Of a DNA stretch of 64,000 bases, positions 20,630-31,259 are shown in pieces; the stretch's first letter is position 1, and every line of letters starts with the position of its first letter. The stretch is from Crossaster papposus (taxonomy: Eukaryota; Echinodermata; Asteroidea; Velatida; Solasteridae): contig JBAIAA010000531.1 of NCBI GenBank assembly GCA_037893245.1, forward strand, positions 248,001 through 312,000. Direction: 5' to 3'. The notes below the pieces were generated by a model. It saw only the letters and a program-made list of their open reading frames with translations. It was not told where the DNA came from and did no database searches. The translations under genes were made by a program, and so were the position numbers.

Positions 20630-20990
20630 GTTCACGATTATCGTCAAGATGAATCAAAATGTGGCTGCTGGTGTAAGTAGTGTTAAACAGTTAAAGGCGA
20701 TCATTACAACATTTCTCAAAAGCAGTTGTAACATGAAAATCAGACACCTATGAAAATCGGACTCTTCCTATTATTGGTTAAACCCTCTCATGTGACCGGA
20801 TACTCTCCTTATTACCTTTTACTTAAGCATGCGCAATACTACCAAAGAGTCCTGATTTCAGTGAAACTTATGCCACTAGTACCGGTACTATTACACCGTG
20901 TCTACATGTACATTGTGTGTGCGCCGGACAGAAACGTTGCGTTCATTTACTTTCGGCACAGACCGGCCGAGCGCAACCCGCTTGAGTGGT

Positions 20991-21127
20991 GGGGGGGGGG
21001 GGGGGGGGGTTCAAAGACAGTGACCAAACGGGGATGGAGGTTCCACCACCACTGCATTTATCTTTGTTATTATTTTGTATAATTGTTCTAATTTTCTCGG
21101 GGGTTCAGAGCAGGAGGGGGGGGGGGG
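20991..21127 (+). repeat. G19 and G12 homopolymers
   Basis: G runs at 20991-21009 and 21116-21127 flank non-coding sequence. Confidence 0.9.
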
Positions 21128-21150
21128 TGCGCTTGTATAATGATCAAAGG

Positions 21151-21519
21151 GTTAAAGGGGTCGTACACGTTTGGTAATTGGAATCCATTGTTTGTTTCAA
21201 TCCTATATAGTTATAGATATATGCCATAAAACTAACCTGTAAAAAATTCAATTCCAAAGGTGGTAGCGATTTTGAGATATTGCCGAAAATCTGGAGCGGC
21301 TATGTCCACGCAGGAAGAATAATCTGCATTTAACGCTTCTCAGATTCAAAGTTTTGGGGATAAAACGTGATATCTTTTTCCATAACCGCAGTAGTTCGAA
21401 GTGAACAGTTTCTAAAAATGCATTATACTATCCAAAGCTGCTGTACTTCTTACCAAGTAGGTTTTTATTGCCATTAATTGTTGGAGTAATTACCAAACGT
21501 ATACGATCCCTTTAATACG
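21151..21519. mobile_element. MITE with TTAAAGGGGTCGTACACG ends
   Basis: The left end TTAAAGGGGTCGTACACG with TTTGGTAATT is mirrored by ATTACCAAACG and CGATCCCTTTAA at the right. No coding frame. TTAA or TA is the probable target. Confidence 0.8.
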
Positions 21520-21899
21520 TTCTCAGTATCTACTTCGTTGTGACGCTTTACCATTTTTTTAAAGATAAATCTCGCCAAAAGAAATTCTCTGTTATTAACT
21601 TTGTAAATTGTAACGGGGGATAAGTTCAAGATTGATGAAGGCTTTTTATTGAAATATTTAATGAAAAAGTAATAAAAACTTGTTAAATTCATAATGTTTT
21701 GTAAAATGAAAAACATCCTCAAACTAATTTTACGGAACAACACAACTAGTTTGTGCGAGTCATTGTTGGTAGTGGCAGTTTATAGATCTTTAATAAATGA
21801 AACTCCACGAAGAGTAGGCAGTAGGCTATGCAATTTTCGCGTAATAACATGATTGTCTATGAGAAAATGATACCACGAACGGGGGGGGGGGGGCATTAA

Positions 21900-22650
21900 A
21901 ATTAAATACAAAAATAATGGCCCCCAAACCAAGTAACAGACATGCGAGATCGTGCTGCCGAGTGCTCGAATGTTGGCCCCGTCAGCCTTCTAAACATCCG
22001 GGGTACCGACACCGTTGCGGCAAGAGTTGTGATTAGATTGGTGGTGAATTGGTTTTACACACGCCTTCCGGGTCTGGAGGTAACTTACCACGCACACGGA
22101 TGGTATTTATGTGCCGTTTTCTAGAGACAAACATAATCACTACATCAATACATCTTGTTATAAACAAAGCAACAGTCTGTGTTCAAAGTTCTAATTTGTT
22201 TGTTGGCTGTTAAATTAATCAATTATAAATCAAGTATAAATTTACAATTAAGATGACTGCACTTGCCTTTGAAACCCTCGTTTTGATGGACATTGGGCAT
22301 ATTTGTACGTCAAAATTATGCAACAACACCCGTCGTGACTGCCAGTGTGACCTCGTCACAGACTCTGGTTGTATTGTCCGCGCCAACAAAACATGAAAGT
22401 CGTCATAAATGTTAACAAATAAAATATCTTTATTCATGTTTAAGAGGGTTGCAACGTGATGAATTATGCATGCACGGAAATTTAAAGCGGTTAATGTTTT
22501 TTAATAAATACCTAGGTCGAGACTCGATCGATCACGTGGAGGGCATTATCGGCTAGTAATGTCGTGCAGGAACAATAGGAATACGTCATGCCTGGATTTT
22601 ACTTTGTATTAATAAATACCTAGAAGAGTTGATGGCTTCTGATTGAGACT
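21900..22650. other. Intergenic stretch, partly repeated
   Basis: Only short repeated words were recognised. ACTCGATCGATCACGTGGAG and GTTGATGGCTTCTGATT recur near 45998-46060, and TCGTGCAGGAACAATA recurs near 34872. No gene recognised. Confidence 0.5.
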
Positions 22651-23560
22651 AGCCTTGGTCAAGGCGTTCATCGTTACCCGTCCGTACGTACAGCGCAGCG
22701 GTAATCAGAACTCAAACAACGACCTCACGCGGCCACTATTATATGCAAACTAACTGAGGATACTCGAACGCCTTGGATCATTAGGTTTTGGGGGCGGTGC
22801 TCATTATGCTAATAGATTAAGCTGACCTTTATAGTCGTTTTCTTATTGGTCGATCGTTGCGTAGAAACTGCATAATTTGAGCTAGCGGTGAAAGGTCATA
22901 GCTAGCTCGCAAGTGTTTACGAACACCGCGCCATCGTTGACATATTTTATCGGAGAAAGTTGAGTGATTTGTACGAAGGCTTGTAGGAATTACACATGAA
23001 GATTTCAACTGTCTTGCTTGATTTGTGAGGGTCCCAGTTATTTTCGCTCGTTTCGCTGGGTATTTTCTTGAATGTTGACAATGTTATGGTCAAAACTAGT
23101 TGTGTTTAGCTGCTTAGTTTTAAGTTTTCAACCGCGGTGACTGGAGAAGGCCGCGACTCTATTGAAACGTGTCGAACTCGGCCCTACATTATGTCGCACA
23201 CATCTAATCCAGCTGATCTGAAAACCGTGGCTCGGTAAAACGCGGAACTCTGATAATTAAATGCCTTGCCGGCTGAATTTTGCCAAGAAAATAATCTGAG
23301 GAGTTATTGGGGATATAATCCACTTGTCCCTGTTTAAATTACGATATTGCGATCACTTTGAAGGTTGGTTCTGCAGCCGTAAACATGCCCCCTCCCCACA
23401 GCGTTGGACCATGCTTGAACCACAATGTGGCGATACCGCACAGACGTGACCAGCATGCCTGGGTTAATGCCAATTATGCGGCGATAAGAAACTGACCGAA
23501 CACGCTGAAAACTGACGCTGAGTACCTGGCCGTACGTGCGAGCTCCGAGCAAAATGGGGC

Positions 23561-23651
23561 TCAGGCTGCCTGACAAATGACGGATTTCCCATAACCTGTC
23601 GGCAAATTCACAAAGACTTCGGACCGAAAGACGACGCTGAATATCTGCCAT
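23561..23651 (-). pseudogene. Helicase Walker A fragment, frameshifted copy
   Basis: It starts MADIQRRLS like the copy at 29325-29414, but one extra G shifts the frame before the Walker A peptide. The nucleotides for NLPTGYGKS are still present in another frame. Confidence 0.7.
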
Positions 23652-23970
23652 TTTGTCTTAAATGTCATGCTGCATCAAATTTGATGACGTCGGGTTTCAA
23701 CCGCGTTGTGATTGGACACTTCACATCTTAGCCCCGCCTATACTTATCTGTATTCGCATACGAGGTCATGCGCCACAAATGTGGCGCAAAATATAGGAAA
23801 AATATAAGATTTCAAAAACCCAATGATCCAAGGCGAAAAAGTAGCCTCAGTAGATTTGCATAAATAGTGGCCGTATGAGGTCGCTGTTCGCGCTGTATCT
23901 TTGCATGGGGGGCAAGCTAGCAGCATATATGCGGGGCGCGCGCACAGTGTATTTCTGGACGGATAACGAC

Positions 23971-24279
23971 CACTGACCTCATGGACAGATCATCATTGTT
24001 TCATTTTGAAGTCGGCATGCGGAGAAGTGCAACATGGCGGACCCACGACGTCACTCTGTGAGCCAATGAAATGGCCAGGTGTTGGTACGATACGTATTAC
24101 GTAATGTTTATAAATACAAAATGTACAGAGTAAATCCACTGACCTCTACACCTGGACATTTCATTGGCTCACAGCAGTGACGTCTAGGGTCCGCCATGTT
24201 GCACTTCCAGTTCGCGCCGACTTCAAGTGTTAGCACAGCAGAATATGGACAATGATCCGTCCAGGTGTAGAGGTCAGTG
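23971..24279. mobile_element. MITE family B, copy 3 (reverse orientation)
   Basis: The ends are CACTGACCTC and GTAGAGGTCAGTG, with the exact 8-bp duplication ATAACGAC at 23963-23970 and 24280-24287. It is inserted in the left 1.36-kb element; the right copy of that element has the empty site. Confidence 0.93.
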
Positions 24280-24321
24280 ATAACGACGGACGGATAACGA
24301 CGAACTCGCCTTGACCAAGGC

Positions 24322-25276
24322 AGGGGGGGGGGGGGGGGGAGGGGGGTCCCAAGAAAGTGCGCCACCAACGTTGAAATGTATCTCATTCGTTCTTCCACGC
24401 TCATGAGCCACACATCTCACACAGTAAATACGTATAGATCGCTACCGCGAAGCGCACCATTGAAACACGTACAGATTTGCTCCGTGTATCGCTCTCCGCA
24501 TTTAGAGATTTATACAACGTCCGCAAAGCCAGGTACGCAGGCACGATCTACACGGATTTTGTTTGGGGCGATGTCATTTTCTGCCATTTTCGTTCGAAAA
24601 CAACACGATAAAACGCAAGGGGGTCACAGGCAGATTTTTTAAAAAATTCAGTATATCACTGCTACATCCTTTTTTAACGTATCCATTGAAAAAAATGAGT
24701 GGGGTCAAAGCACGATTTTTCACAATTTATCGATTATTATTGCCCTTTTTAGGGGAGGTATTTGTTAACGTCGTTTGAGTATTTGTGCACAATCTCCACG
24801 CGCATCAACGGTACGTCAACGCTTAATTTTTTCGACTGCTTTTTTCATTTTCAATACAATTGTTGTCATTGGATGATAAACATTAAGGTAAATAACAACC
24901 TTGTACAACTACAAAAGACAAGATGTTAAGATTGGATGCCAAAAACTCTTTATTTTTCGAGTGAGAAAATTGTTCCCCCCTATTTTAAGAATGGACGGTA
25001 CCACAGCGTTTCGCAATCACAGCCTCGAAGGGCCCCCCCCCCCCCCCCCCCCCCCCCTCCGCCCCCCGGACCAAGGCTAGAGTAGTGTTCTTTCGTTTTA
25101 GACGGGTTCATACGACCATGGTGTACGTCTCATATCCAATCAAAAGCCGTGCAAAACAATACAGCCCTCCCACCGGGGCCTCGTCCAATCGTTGGCCAGG
25201 TGACGACCGGTCGTCACCTTAGGCTTTTGTTATTAGTAATGCAAAGATAATTGTTACATATTCAGCATGACCTAAT
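24322..25276. other. Spacer between inverted element and Penelope-like element
   Basis: It holds a G17 run (24323-24339) and a C25 run (25033-25057). GACCAAGGCTAG at 25070 resembles the end of the flanking 1.36-kb element. No gene recognised. Confidence 0.6.
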
Positions 25277-25289
25277 TTATTTAAATTAA
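25277..25289. repeat. Target-site duplication, left copy
   Basis: TTATTTAAATTAA, identical to 28731-28743, flanks the Penelope-like element. Confidence 0.85.
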
Positions 25290-25748
25290 AAATCAAATAA
25301 GTTAAGAGGGCCTAATATTTCGATCTTAACAAGATCTTCTTCAGAGACTAAATGACTGTGTACAAGAAACAAACATATATAGGGCAATGTACAGCATGAT
25401 GCACATCATGGGCGCTGAAAAAAACACAAAAGAAACAAAGCACAGAGTTCAATGGAACAAACAACAAAAGGAGGATTAGGCTGAGGGATTAAAGGGTGAG
25501 GTCAGTGTGGGTAGGATCAAAGGCGGGGTAGGAACAAAAACAGAAAGGGTAAAGCCACAAGGAAAGGGGTCCAGGGTGGAGATCAAAGGGAAGAACTAAC
25601 AATTAAGTATGAATAGGAGTAATGAGGATGGGGGGGGGGGGGGGGGGGGTTTGAGGAAAACCAGAGAAGTGAGAACAAACAAAAACAAAAACAAAATTCT
25701 GGCAAGGAATGAATCTGAAACAGATGACAAATGGAGAAAAAATAGAAG

Positions 25749-28421
25749 TTAATCATTTCCTAGTTGGATGTTAAGCCCATGTGGTTGAATAGTCCGAAGA
25801 CGATTCATCCAGACTTTCTCCCGGCTGAGGCGGACTGAGTCTTTCCGATGGCCAAGTGATTCTATGCCCTGAAGAATCATATCAGAAATGCAATGGTTAG
25901 GCTGGTTAAAGTGATGTCCTACAGGGGTATCCAGTTTCTTGGTGTTTACAGTCGATCGATGACCGTAGAAACGCTTTTTTAGGGCATTTTTGGTCTCTCC
26001 GACATACTGAACTCCACAAAACCTGCAAGAGATGAGATATATGACGTTAGATGTACTGCAAGTGATGTTACCAATAATTCTATGAGTAGTACCAGAAGAG
26101 TGGCCAGAAAAGGAGTCAGACTCCTGAATGTGGATCTGGCAGACCACACATCTAGAGCTGCACTTGAAAGTTCCGTGCTGGATGGGGGGAGATGCATCCA
26201 AGCTGGGAACTTCGGCTCGAACAATGAGGTCTCGTAGATTTTGAGGGCGTCTATAGGCCAATACAGGGCTGTCGGGGATGGCCCGGACAAGGCGATCTGA
26301 AGTGTGGAGAATGTGATGGCTGTCGTTGGTGATTTTGCGAAGGGAAGGGAGACTGGGGTGAAAGGTAGTCACCAGGGGGATCATGGGTTTGGCATTAGCC
26401 TGGGGGGCCTTTACCTTTAGAGCCAAATTTCTGGGTACGGCTTTGGCTCTGGCAATGGCACGTTGAACTTGGCGGGAACTGTGACCCCTGGCAACCAAGT
26501 TGTTCTTCAGTATCTGTGAATGGCGGGAGAAATCATAGTCGTTAGAACAAATCCTTTTGAGTCTGAGGGCTTGACTAAATGCTATACCAGTCTTACAATG
26601 CCTAGGGTGACAGCTGGAGGAGTGGAGATACTGGTGTGTGTCTGTGGGTTTAGAATACAGATCAGTGGTTATTAAGTTGTCCTCCTTGCGGATGGTGACA
26701 TCCAGGAAGTGGGCCTGATGATGTGAGTACTCTGATGTGAACTTGATGGTCCTGTGGAAGGAATTCATGTGATTAGTGAAAGTCAGCAGACTGTCCTCAT
26801 CACTGGTCCATATGAAAAATACATCATCAATGTATCTCCACCAGATCCAGGGACGGCACGGTGCTAAGGCAAGCATGCGTTCCTCGAGGTCACCCAAAAA
26901 GAGGCATGCAAAGGAGGGTGCCATACGAGTACCCATTGCAGTGCCATGTACCTGTAGATAGTGCTTATCTAGGAAGGAAAAATTATTCTTCGTTAGTACA
27001 AGTTTCATGGGGGCGCGAATGTCACTTATGGGAGGGGTCGTGTGTCCTGCCCTAGCTAGGGTTATGGAACAAGCACGAATACCTTCTTCGTGTGGTATGT
27101 TGGTGTACAAGGATGAGACGTCAAAGGTCCCAATGATGGCCGTTCTGGGAATCTGGTCCTTGATTCCTTCGAGCTTGCGCAGGAAGTCCGGGGTGTCATG
27201 GATGTATGATGGAATCCTATGGACAAGGGGTTTAAGAAAACTGTCAATAAACATGGAGATGTGTTCCGTGGGTGAGCCATTACCCGAGACGATAGGCCTA
27301 CCAGGGTTACCAGTCTTGTGAATCTTGGGGAGAAGATAAAACCTGGCAGTTCTACAGTCAGTGGGTGAAAGAAATTTGTGAGCTTTCTTTGACAGTTGGT
27401 CACGTGACCGCATGTCATCAAGCAACTGCTGTATCTCTCGAGAGAATGTACCTGTGGGATCAGAGTCAAGGCAGATATAGTTAGTACGGTTGTCCAACTG
27501 ACGGTGGGCCTCGTCGATGTACTGCTGACGATCCATGATGACCACGGCTGAGCCTTTATCAGCTGGCTTGATGATGATGTCAGTACGAGAACGCAAAGCA
27601 GCAAGTGCAAGGCGCTCTTCCCTGGGGAGGTTATCATGGGTCCTGTGGGGAAAGTTACCAGGGTTAGTGACTTGGGTATTGACAACTTGAACGTACGTTT
27701 CGAGAGCTGGTACACGATTCTTGGGGGGTACCCATGCGCTCTTGACACGGAAGGGTTCTGGGTCACAAGGGTCAGAATCAAGGAAAAATTCACGGAGACG
27801 GATCCTACGATAGTATTCCGTGAGATCTTGGCTGAGCTGTACCTGGTTCACAGTACGGGGAGTGGGACAGAAGTTCAGACCCTTGGAGAGAAGTTTGTGT
27901 TCAGCATCTGATACGGATGAGGAGGAAAGGTTAATAACAGTATTGGCAGGGGGTGTTGTCGATTCGGGCTTGGGACGTCTAAAACGTCTCTGTCTGCGTT
28001 GATGCTGCTTGGCAAGCAAGCCACCAATCTTCTTGTTTCTCCTGTTGATAAGAATAGAGTCAAGGTTAGATAGGCCCCTATCAATCTCATCATGGAATTC
28101 CCTGTACCTAGTGTCTGTACAGCTGGATCTGAGTTCTGAGTCAAGGTGGGCTATATTCTGGTGGAGGTCCTGAAGAATAAAATGACACTGTTGAGAGAGG
28201 ATATTAATTAGTTTAACAGATGCACCATGCAGAACTTGATTCCACCTCCTTTGCAGGTGTGGTGATAGGGTTCCTAAGCACGGAGAGGGAGATAGTTGCA
28301 AACCTTTAGGGATAAATCGAGAGAGGGAGAAGAAATTGTAGTTATCCTGATGGTAGGAGTAGCGAAGGGCCTTCTCCCTATTCTTTCTGAGCTGTTGGAA
28401 AATACAAATAGTGTTACTCAT
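25749..28421 (-). CDS. Penelope-like reverse transcriptase with C-terminal GIY-YIG endonuclease
   Basis: Single frame of 890 residues starting at ATG. Residues 1-280 form the N-terminal region with conserved linkers (IIKPADKGSAVVIMDR at about 283-298). The RT core follows: KIHKTGNPGRPIVSG (about 366-380), FDVSSLYTNIPH (about 433-444), HGTAMGTRMAPSFA (about 492-505), and the catalytic RYIDDVFF (about 529-536). A Cys-rich linker (CSSRCVVC at about 754-761) precedes the GIY-YIG nuclease: VIYLISC (793-799), YVGET (806-810), R817, H821 and E868. All key residues are present and there are no stops. The class copies itself by target-primed reverse transcription. The related clade (Neptune, Poseidon or another) was not resolved. 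Confidence 0.96.
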   Translation of the reverse strand: MSNTICIFQQLRKNREKALRYSYHQDNYNFFSLSRFIPKGLQLSPSPCLGTLSPHLQRRWNQVLHGASVKLINILSQQCHFILQDLHQNIAHLDSELRSSCTDTRYREFHDEIDRGLSNLDSILINRRNKKIGGLLAKQHQRRQRRFRRPKPESTTPPANTVINLSSSSVSDAEHKLLSKGLNFCPTPRTVNQVQLSQDLTEYYRRIRLREFFLDSDPCDPEPFRVKSAWVPPKNRVPALETYVQVVNTQVTNPGNFPHRTHDNLPREERLALAALRSRTDIIIKPADKGSAVVIMDRQQYIDEAHRQLDNRTNYICLDSDPTGTFSREIQQLLDDMRSRDQLSKKAHKFLSPTDCRTARFYLLPKIHKTGNPGRPIVSGNGSPTEHISMFIDSFLKPLVHRIPSYIHDTPDFLRKLEGIKDQIPRTAIIGTFDVSSLYTNIPHEEGIRACSITLARAGHTTPPISDIRAPMKLVLTKNNFSFLDKHYLQVHGTAMGTRMAPSFACLFLGDLEERMLALAPCRPWIWWRYIDDVFFIWTSDEDSLLTFTNHMNSFHRTIKFTSEYSHHQAHFLDVTIRKEDNLITTDLYSKPTDTHQYLHSSSCHPRHCKTGIAFSQALRLKRICSNDYDFSRHSQILKNNLVARGHSSRQVQRAIARAKAVPRNLALKVKAPQANAKPMIPLVTTFHPSLPSLRKITNDSHHILHTSDRLVRAIPDSPVLAYRRPQNLRDLIVRAEVPSLDASPPIQHGTFKCSSRCVVCQIHIQESDSFSGHSSGTTHRIIGNITCSTSNVIYLISCRFCGVQYVGETKNALKKRFYGHRSTVNTKKLDTPVGHHFNQPNHCISDMILQGIESLGHRKDSVRLSREKVWMNRLRTIQPHGLNIQLGND

Positions 28422-28546
28422 ATCTGTAGCGAGGGAGAGAAATTAAAGTTAATGTACAGACAAAACAACAAAACAAAGACAAAACAATACTTACAAGCCA
28501 AAAAGGAGGATCACCACGAAGGGATACTGCAACAGAGAAGTGGAAA

Positions 28547-28730
28547 CGTGAATAAGATTAATACTGCTGCAAACTGCTTACTGGCTGGAATGACCTGAAA
28601 TATACAAATCAAATAAGTTAAGAGGGCCTAATATAGATCGAAATATTAGGCCCTCTTAACTTATTTGATTTGTATATTTCAGGTCATTCCAGCCAGTAAG
28701 CAGTTTGCAGCAGTATTAATCTTATTTACG
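28547..28730. repeat. Snapback palindrome at the 5' end of the Penelope-like element
   Basis: Arms 28547-28634 and 28643-28730 are complementary over 88 bp with about one mismatch, with a loop of 8 bases. Inner arm sequence AAGAGGGCCTAATAT is also found at the element's 3' terminus. It likely arose by inverted joining of terminal-repeat sequence during insertion. Confidence 0.93.
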
Positions 28731-28743
28731 TTATTTAAATTAA
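28731..28743. repeat. Target-site duplication, right copy
   Basis: TTATTTAAATTAA, identical to 25277-25289. Confidence 0.85.
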
Positions 28744-28970
28744 GGAAGCTTTGTCTGCGGTTTGTTATAACAACATGTACAGGGTACTAGCGAAGACGCT
28801 CATCCAGCCGTGGAATGTTTCGTCTTTGTTCAGTTTGTATGGCTTGTATCGCGCCCGGCCGTAAGAGCCAGCCGGAAATTTAATTAGCCTGGACAAACGC
28901 GCCCCCGCAAGGATAGGCCATTGGTAGACATTTTCATTCATTTGGGTTTGATGAAAGCCTAGGGGAGGTT

Positions 28971-30330
28971 AGCCTTGGTCAAGGCGAGTTCGTCGTTATC
29001 CGTCCGTCGTTATCCGTCCAGAAATACACTGTGCGCGCGCCCCGCATATATGCTGCTAGCTTGCGCCCCATGCAAAGATATAGCGCGAACAGCGACATCA
29101 TACGGCCACTATTTATGCAAATCTACTGAGGCTACTTTTTCGCCTTAGATCATTGGGTTTTTGAAATCTTATGTTTTTCCTATATTTTGCGCCACATTTG
29201 TGGCGCATGACCTCGTATGCGAATACAGATAAGTATAGGCGTGGCTAAGATGTGAAGTGTCCAATCACAACGCGGTTGAAACCCGACGTCATCAAATTTG
29301 ATGCAGCATGACATTTAAGACAAAATGGCAGATATTCAGCGTCGTCTTTCGTCCGAAGTCTTTGTGAATTTGCCGACAGGTTATGGGAAATCCGTCATTT
29401 TTCAGGCAGCCTGAGCCCCATTTTGCTCGGAGCTCGCGCGCACGTACGGCCATGTAGGCTACTCAGCGTCAGTTTTCAGCGTGTTCGGTCAGTTTCTTAT
29501 CGCCGCATAATCGGCATTAACCCAGGCATGCTGGTCTGTGCGGTATCGCCACATTGTGGTTCAAGCATGGTCCAACGCTGTGGGGAGGGGGCATGTTTAC
29601 GGCTGCAGAACCAACCCTCAAAGTGATCGCAATATCGTAATTTAAACAGGGACAAGTGGATTATATCCCCAATAACTCCTCAGATTATTTTCTTGGCAAA
29701 ATTCAGCCGGCAAGGCATTTAATTATCAGAGTTCCGCGTTTTACCGAGCCACGGTTTTCAGATCAGCTGGATTAGATGTGTGCGACATAATGTAGGGCCG
29801 AGTTCGACACGTTTCAATAGAGTCGCGGCCTTCTCCAGTCACCGCGGTTGAAAACTTAAAACTAAGCAGCTAAACACAACTATAGTTTTGACCATAACAT
29901 TGTCAACATTCAAGAAAATACCCAGCAAAACGAGCGAAAATAACTGCGACCCTCACCAATCAATCAAGACAGTTGAAATCTTCATGTGTAATTCCTACAA
30001 GCCTTCGTACAAATCACTCAACTTTCTCCGATAAAATATGTCAACGATGGCGCGGTGTTCGTAAACACTTGCGAGCTAGCTATGACCTTTCACCGCTAGC
30101 TCAAATTATGCAGTTTCTACGCAACGATCGACCAATAAGAAAACGACTATAAGGGTCAGCTTAATCTATTAGCATAATGAGCACCGCCCCAAAAACCTAA
30201 TGATCCAAGGCGTTCGAGTATCCTCAGTTAGTTTGCATATAATAGTGGCCGCGTGAGGTCGTTGTTTGAGCTCCGATTACCGCTGCGCTGTACGTACGGA
30301 CGGGTAACGATGAACGCCTTGACCAAGGCT
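28971..30330 (+). mobile_element. 1.36-kb TIR element, right copy
   Basis: The ends are AGCCTTGGTCAAGGCG and GAACGCCTTGACCAAGGCT. It is inverted relative to 22651-24321 and lacks the MITE. Flanks TAGGGGAGGT and TAGGGGGAGGT could be an imperfect 10-bp target duplication. It contains the better-preserved helicase fragment. Confidence 0.88.
29325..29414 (+). pseudogene. Helicase N-terminal fragment with Walker A motif
   Basis: A 29-codon frame: MADIQRRLSSEV then FVNLPTGYGKSVIFQAA. PTGYGKS is motif I of superfamily 2 helicases, and the context is RecQ-like. The frame stops right after, so only a first-exon-like piece is present. It may be a captured host exon or the remnant of a larger transposon that encoded a helicase. 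Confidence 0.6.
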
Positions 30331-30555
30331 ATAGGGGGAGGTGGATGAGATGGGGGATTGGTGGAAGAGATGGGGGATTGGCGGGCGGGGCCGGGGCGGT
30401 ACGGGCAGGGCGAAAATGGGTTCATTGGCAACGTCGATGACAAACTTTCAGGTCATTTTCTCTCAATTTGTCATAGACTTGTCGCTTTATATTTTAACGC
30501 CCTCTTGTGACGCCACACAATTGTTTTTCCTCGCTAATATTTTGCACGAATGCAG

Positions 30556-31256
30556 CACGGCAGGCCGGTGTGGACGGTAATTCTGTCCCCCGGTAAAATT
30601 GTCCGGGGAGACAGAATTACCTAGGTAAAAGTGTCCCCCTAGAGCCGTTAATTCCGTCCCCCTCCAGTTTATTCTGTCCCCTCTCTAGGTAATTTTGTCC
30701 CCCAATGTTCCACACATAAGTGGTTAATTTGATGTTATTTTAATGAAAAGCCCACATGGTATTTATTATTTGGACTTCTCTTCCATTCATCGATTTATCA
30801 AAATAAAAATAAAAATATAAATAACTGTATTAATTAAATCAACCGATCTACGTTTCTGCGCGAAAGGGAAAATAGCAGTAATCAGTATTTTCAGACTTCT
30901 TGCACGCGTACAAATTCTGTATACCCAGCACGATGTGGCAGCACTTTTGACCACCTGTAATTTGTAGTACGTTACACATCCTACAGTCTGCCACAAAATG
31001 ATGCACCATGAAGGGGTGAACCTGTACTACACTGGTTGTTGCGTCTAGTGGGTGCTAGACTTGTGACGTTGCACGGGACAATTTTACCAGGGGGACACGT
31101 TTAACGTTGGGCAGGGAGACAGAATTACCTGGAGGGGGACAGAAATACCTAGGTAAATGTGTCCCCCCGGACAGATTTACCGGGTCACGGCCTGGTAAGT
31201 CTGTCCGGGGGGACACATTTACCAGGGGAGACATAATTACCTTTCACACCGGCCAC
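30556..31256. mobile_element. Fold-back element with GTCCCC-rich subterminal repeats
   Basis: GGCCGGTGTGGACGGTAATT on the left is mirrored by AATTACCTTTCACACCGGCC on the right. Short units of the form GGTAATTCTGTCCCCC, GTAAATGTGTCCCCC and their complements repeat about 15 times near both ends. The centre (30720-31060) is AT-rich. There is no coding frame. Confidence 0.85.
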
Positions 31257-31259
31257 TCT

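Larger units (their letters stand above)
22651..24321 (-). mobile_element. 1.36-kb TIR element, left copy, interrupted by MITE B copy 3
   Basis: The ends are AGCCTTGGTCAAGGCG and CGCCTTGACCAAGGC. The whole unit is the reverse complement of 28971-30330, apart from the MITE at 23971-24279 and small differences. It carries a broken helicase-like fragment at 23561-23651. The interior is otherwise non-coding. Confidence 0.88.
25290..28730 (-). mobile_element. Intact Penelope-like retroelement
   Basis: A 3.44-kb element bounded by a 13-bp target-site duplication. Transcribed leftward, it has a 5' snapback palindrome (28547-28730), an 890-codon RT/GIY-YIG frame (28421-25749) and a 3' region with a G20 run at 25630-25649. 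Its 3' end (25290-25320, GGGCCTAATATTTCGATC) repeats part of the 5' palindrome, as expected for the terminal repeats of this class. The open frame and exact duplication suggest a recent insertion. It lies between the two inverted 1.36-kb elements. Confidence 0.93.

Noticed and set aside
23334..23651. 105-codon minus-strand frame starting MADIQRRLS
   Set aside because: One extra base relative to the 29325 copy shifts the frame; only the first residues are meaningful.
27062..27793. 243-codon minus-strand frame inside the Penelope-like element
   Set aside because: It is a shifted-frame shadow of the RT, which is intact in its own frame.
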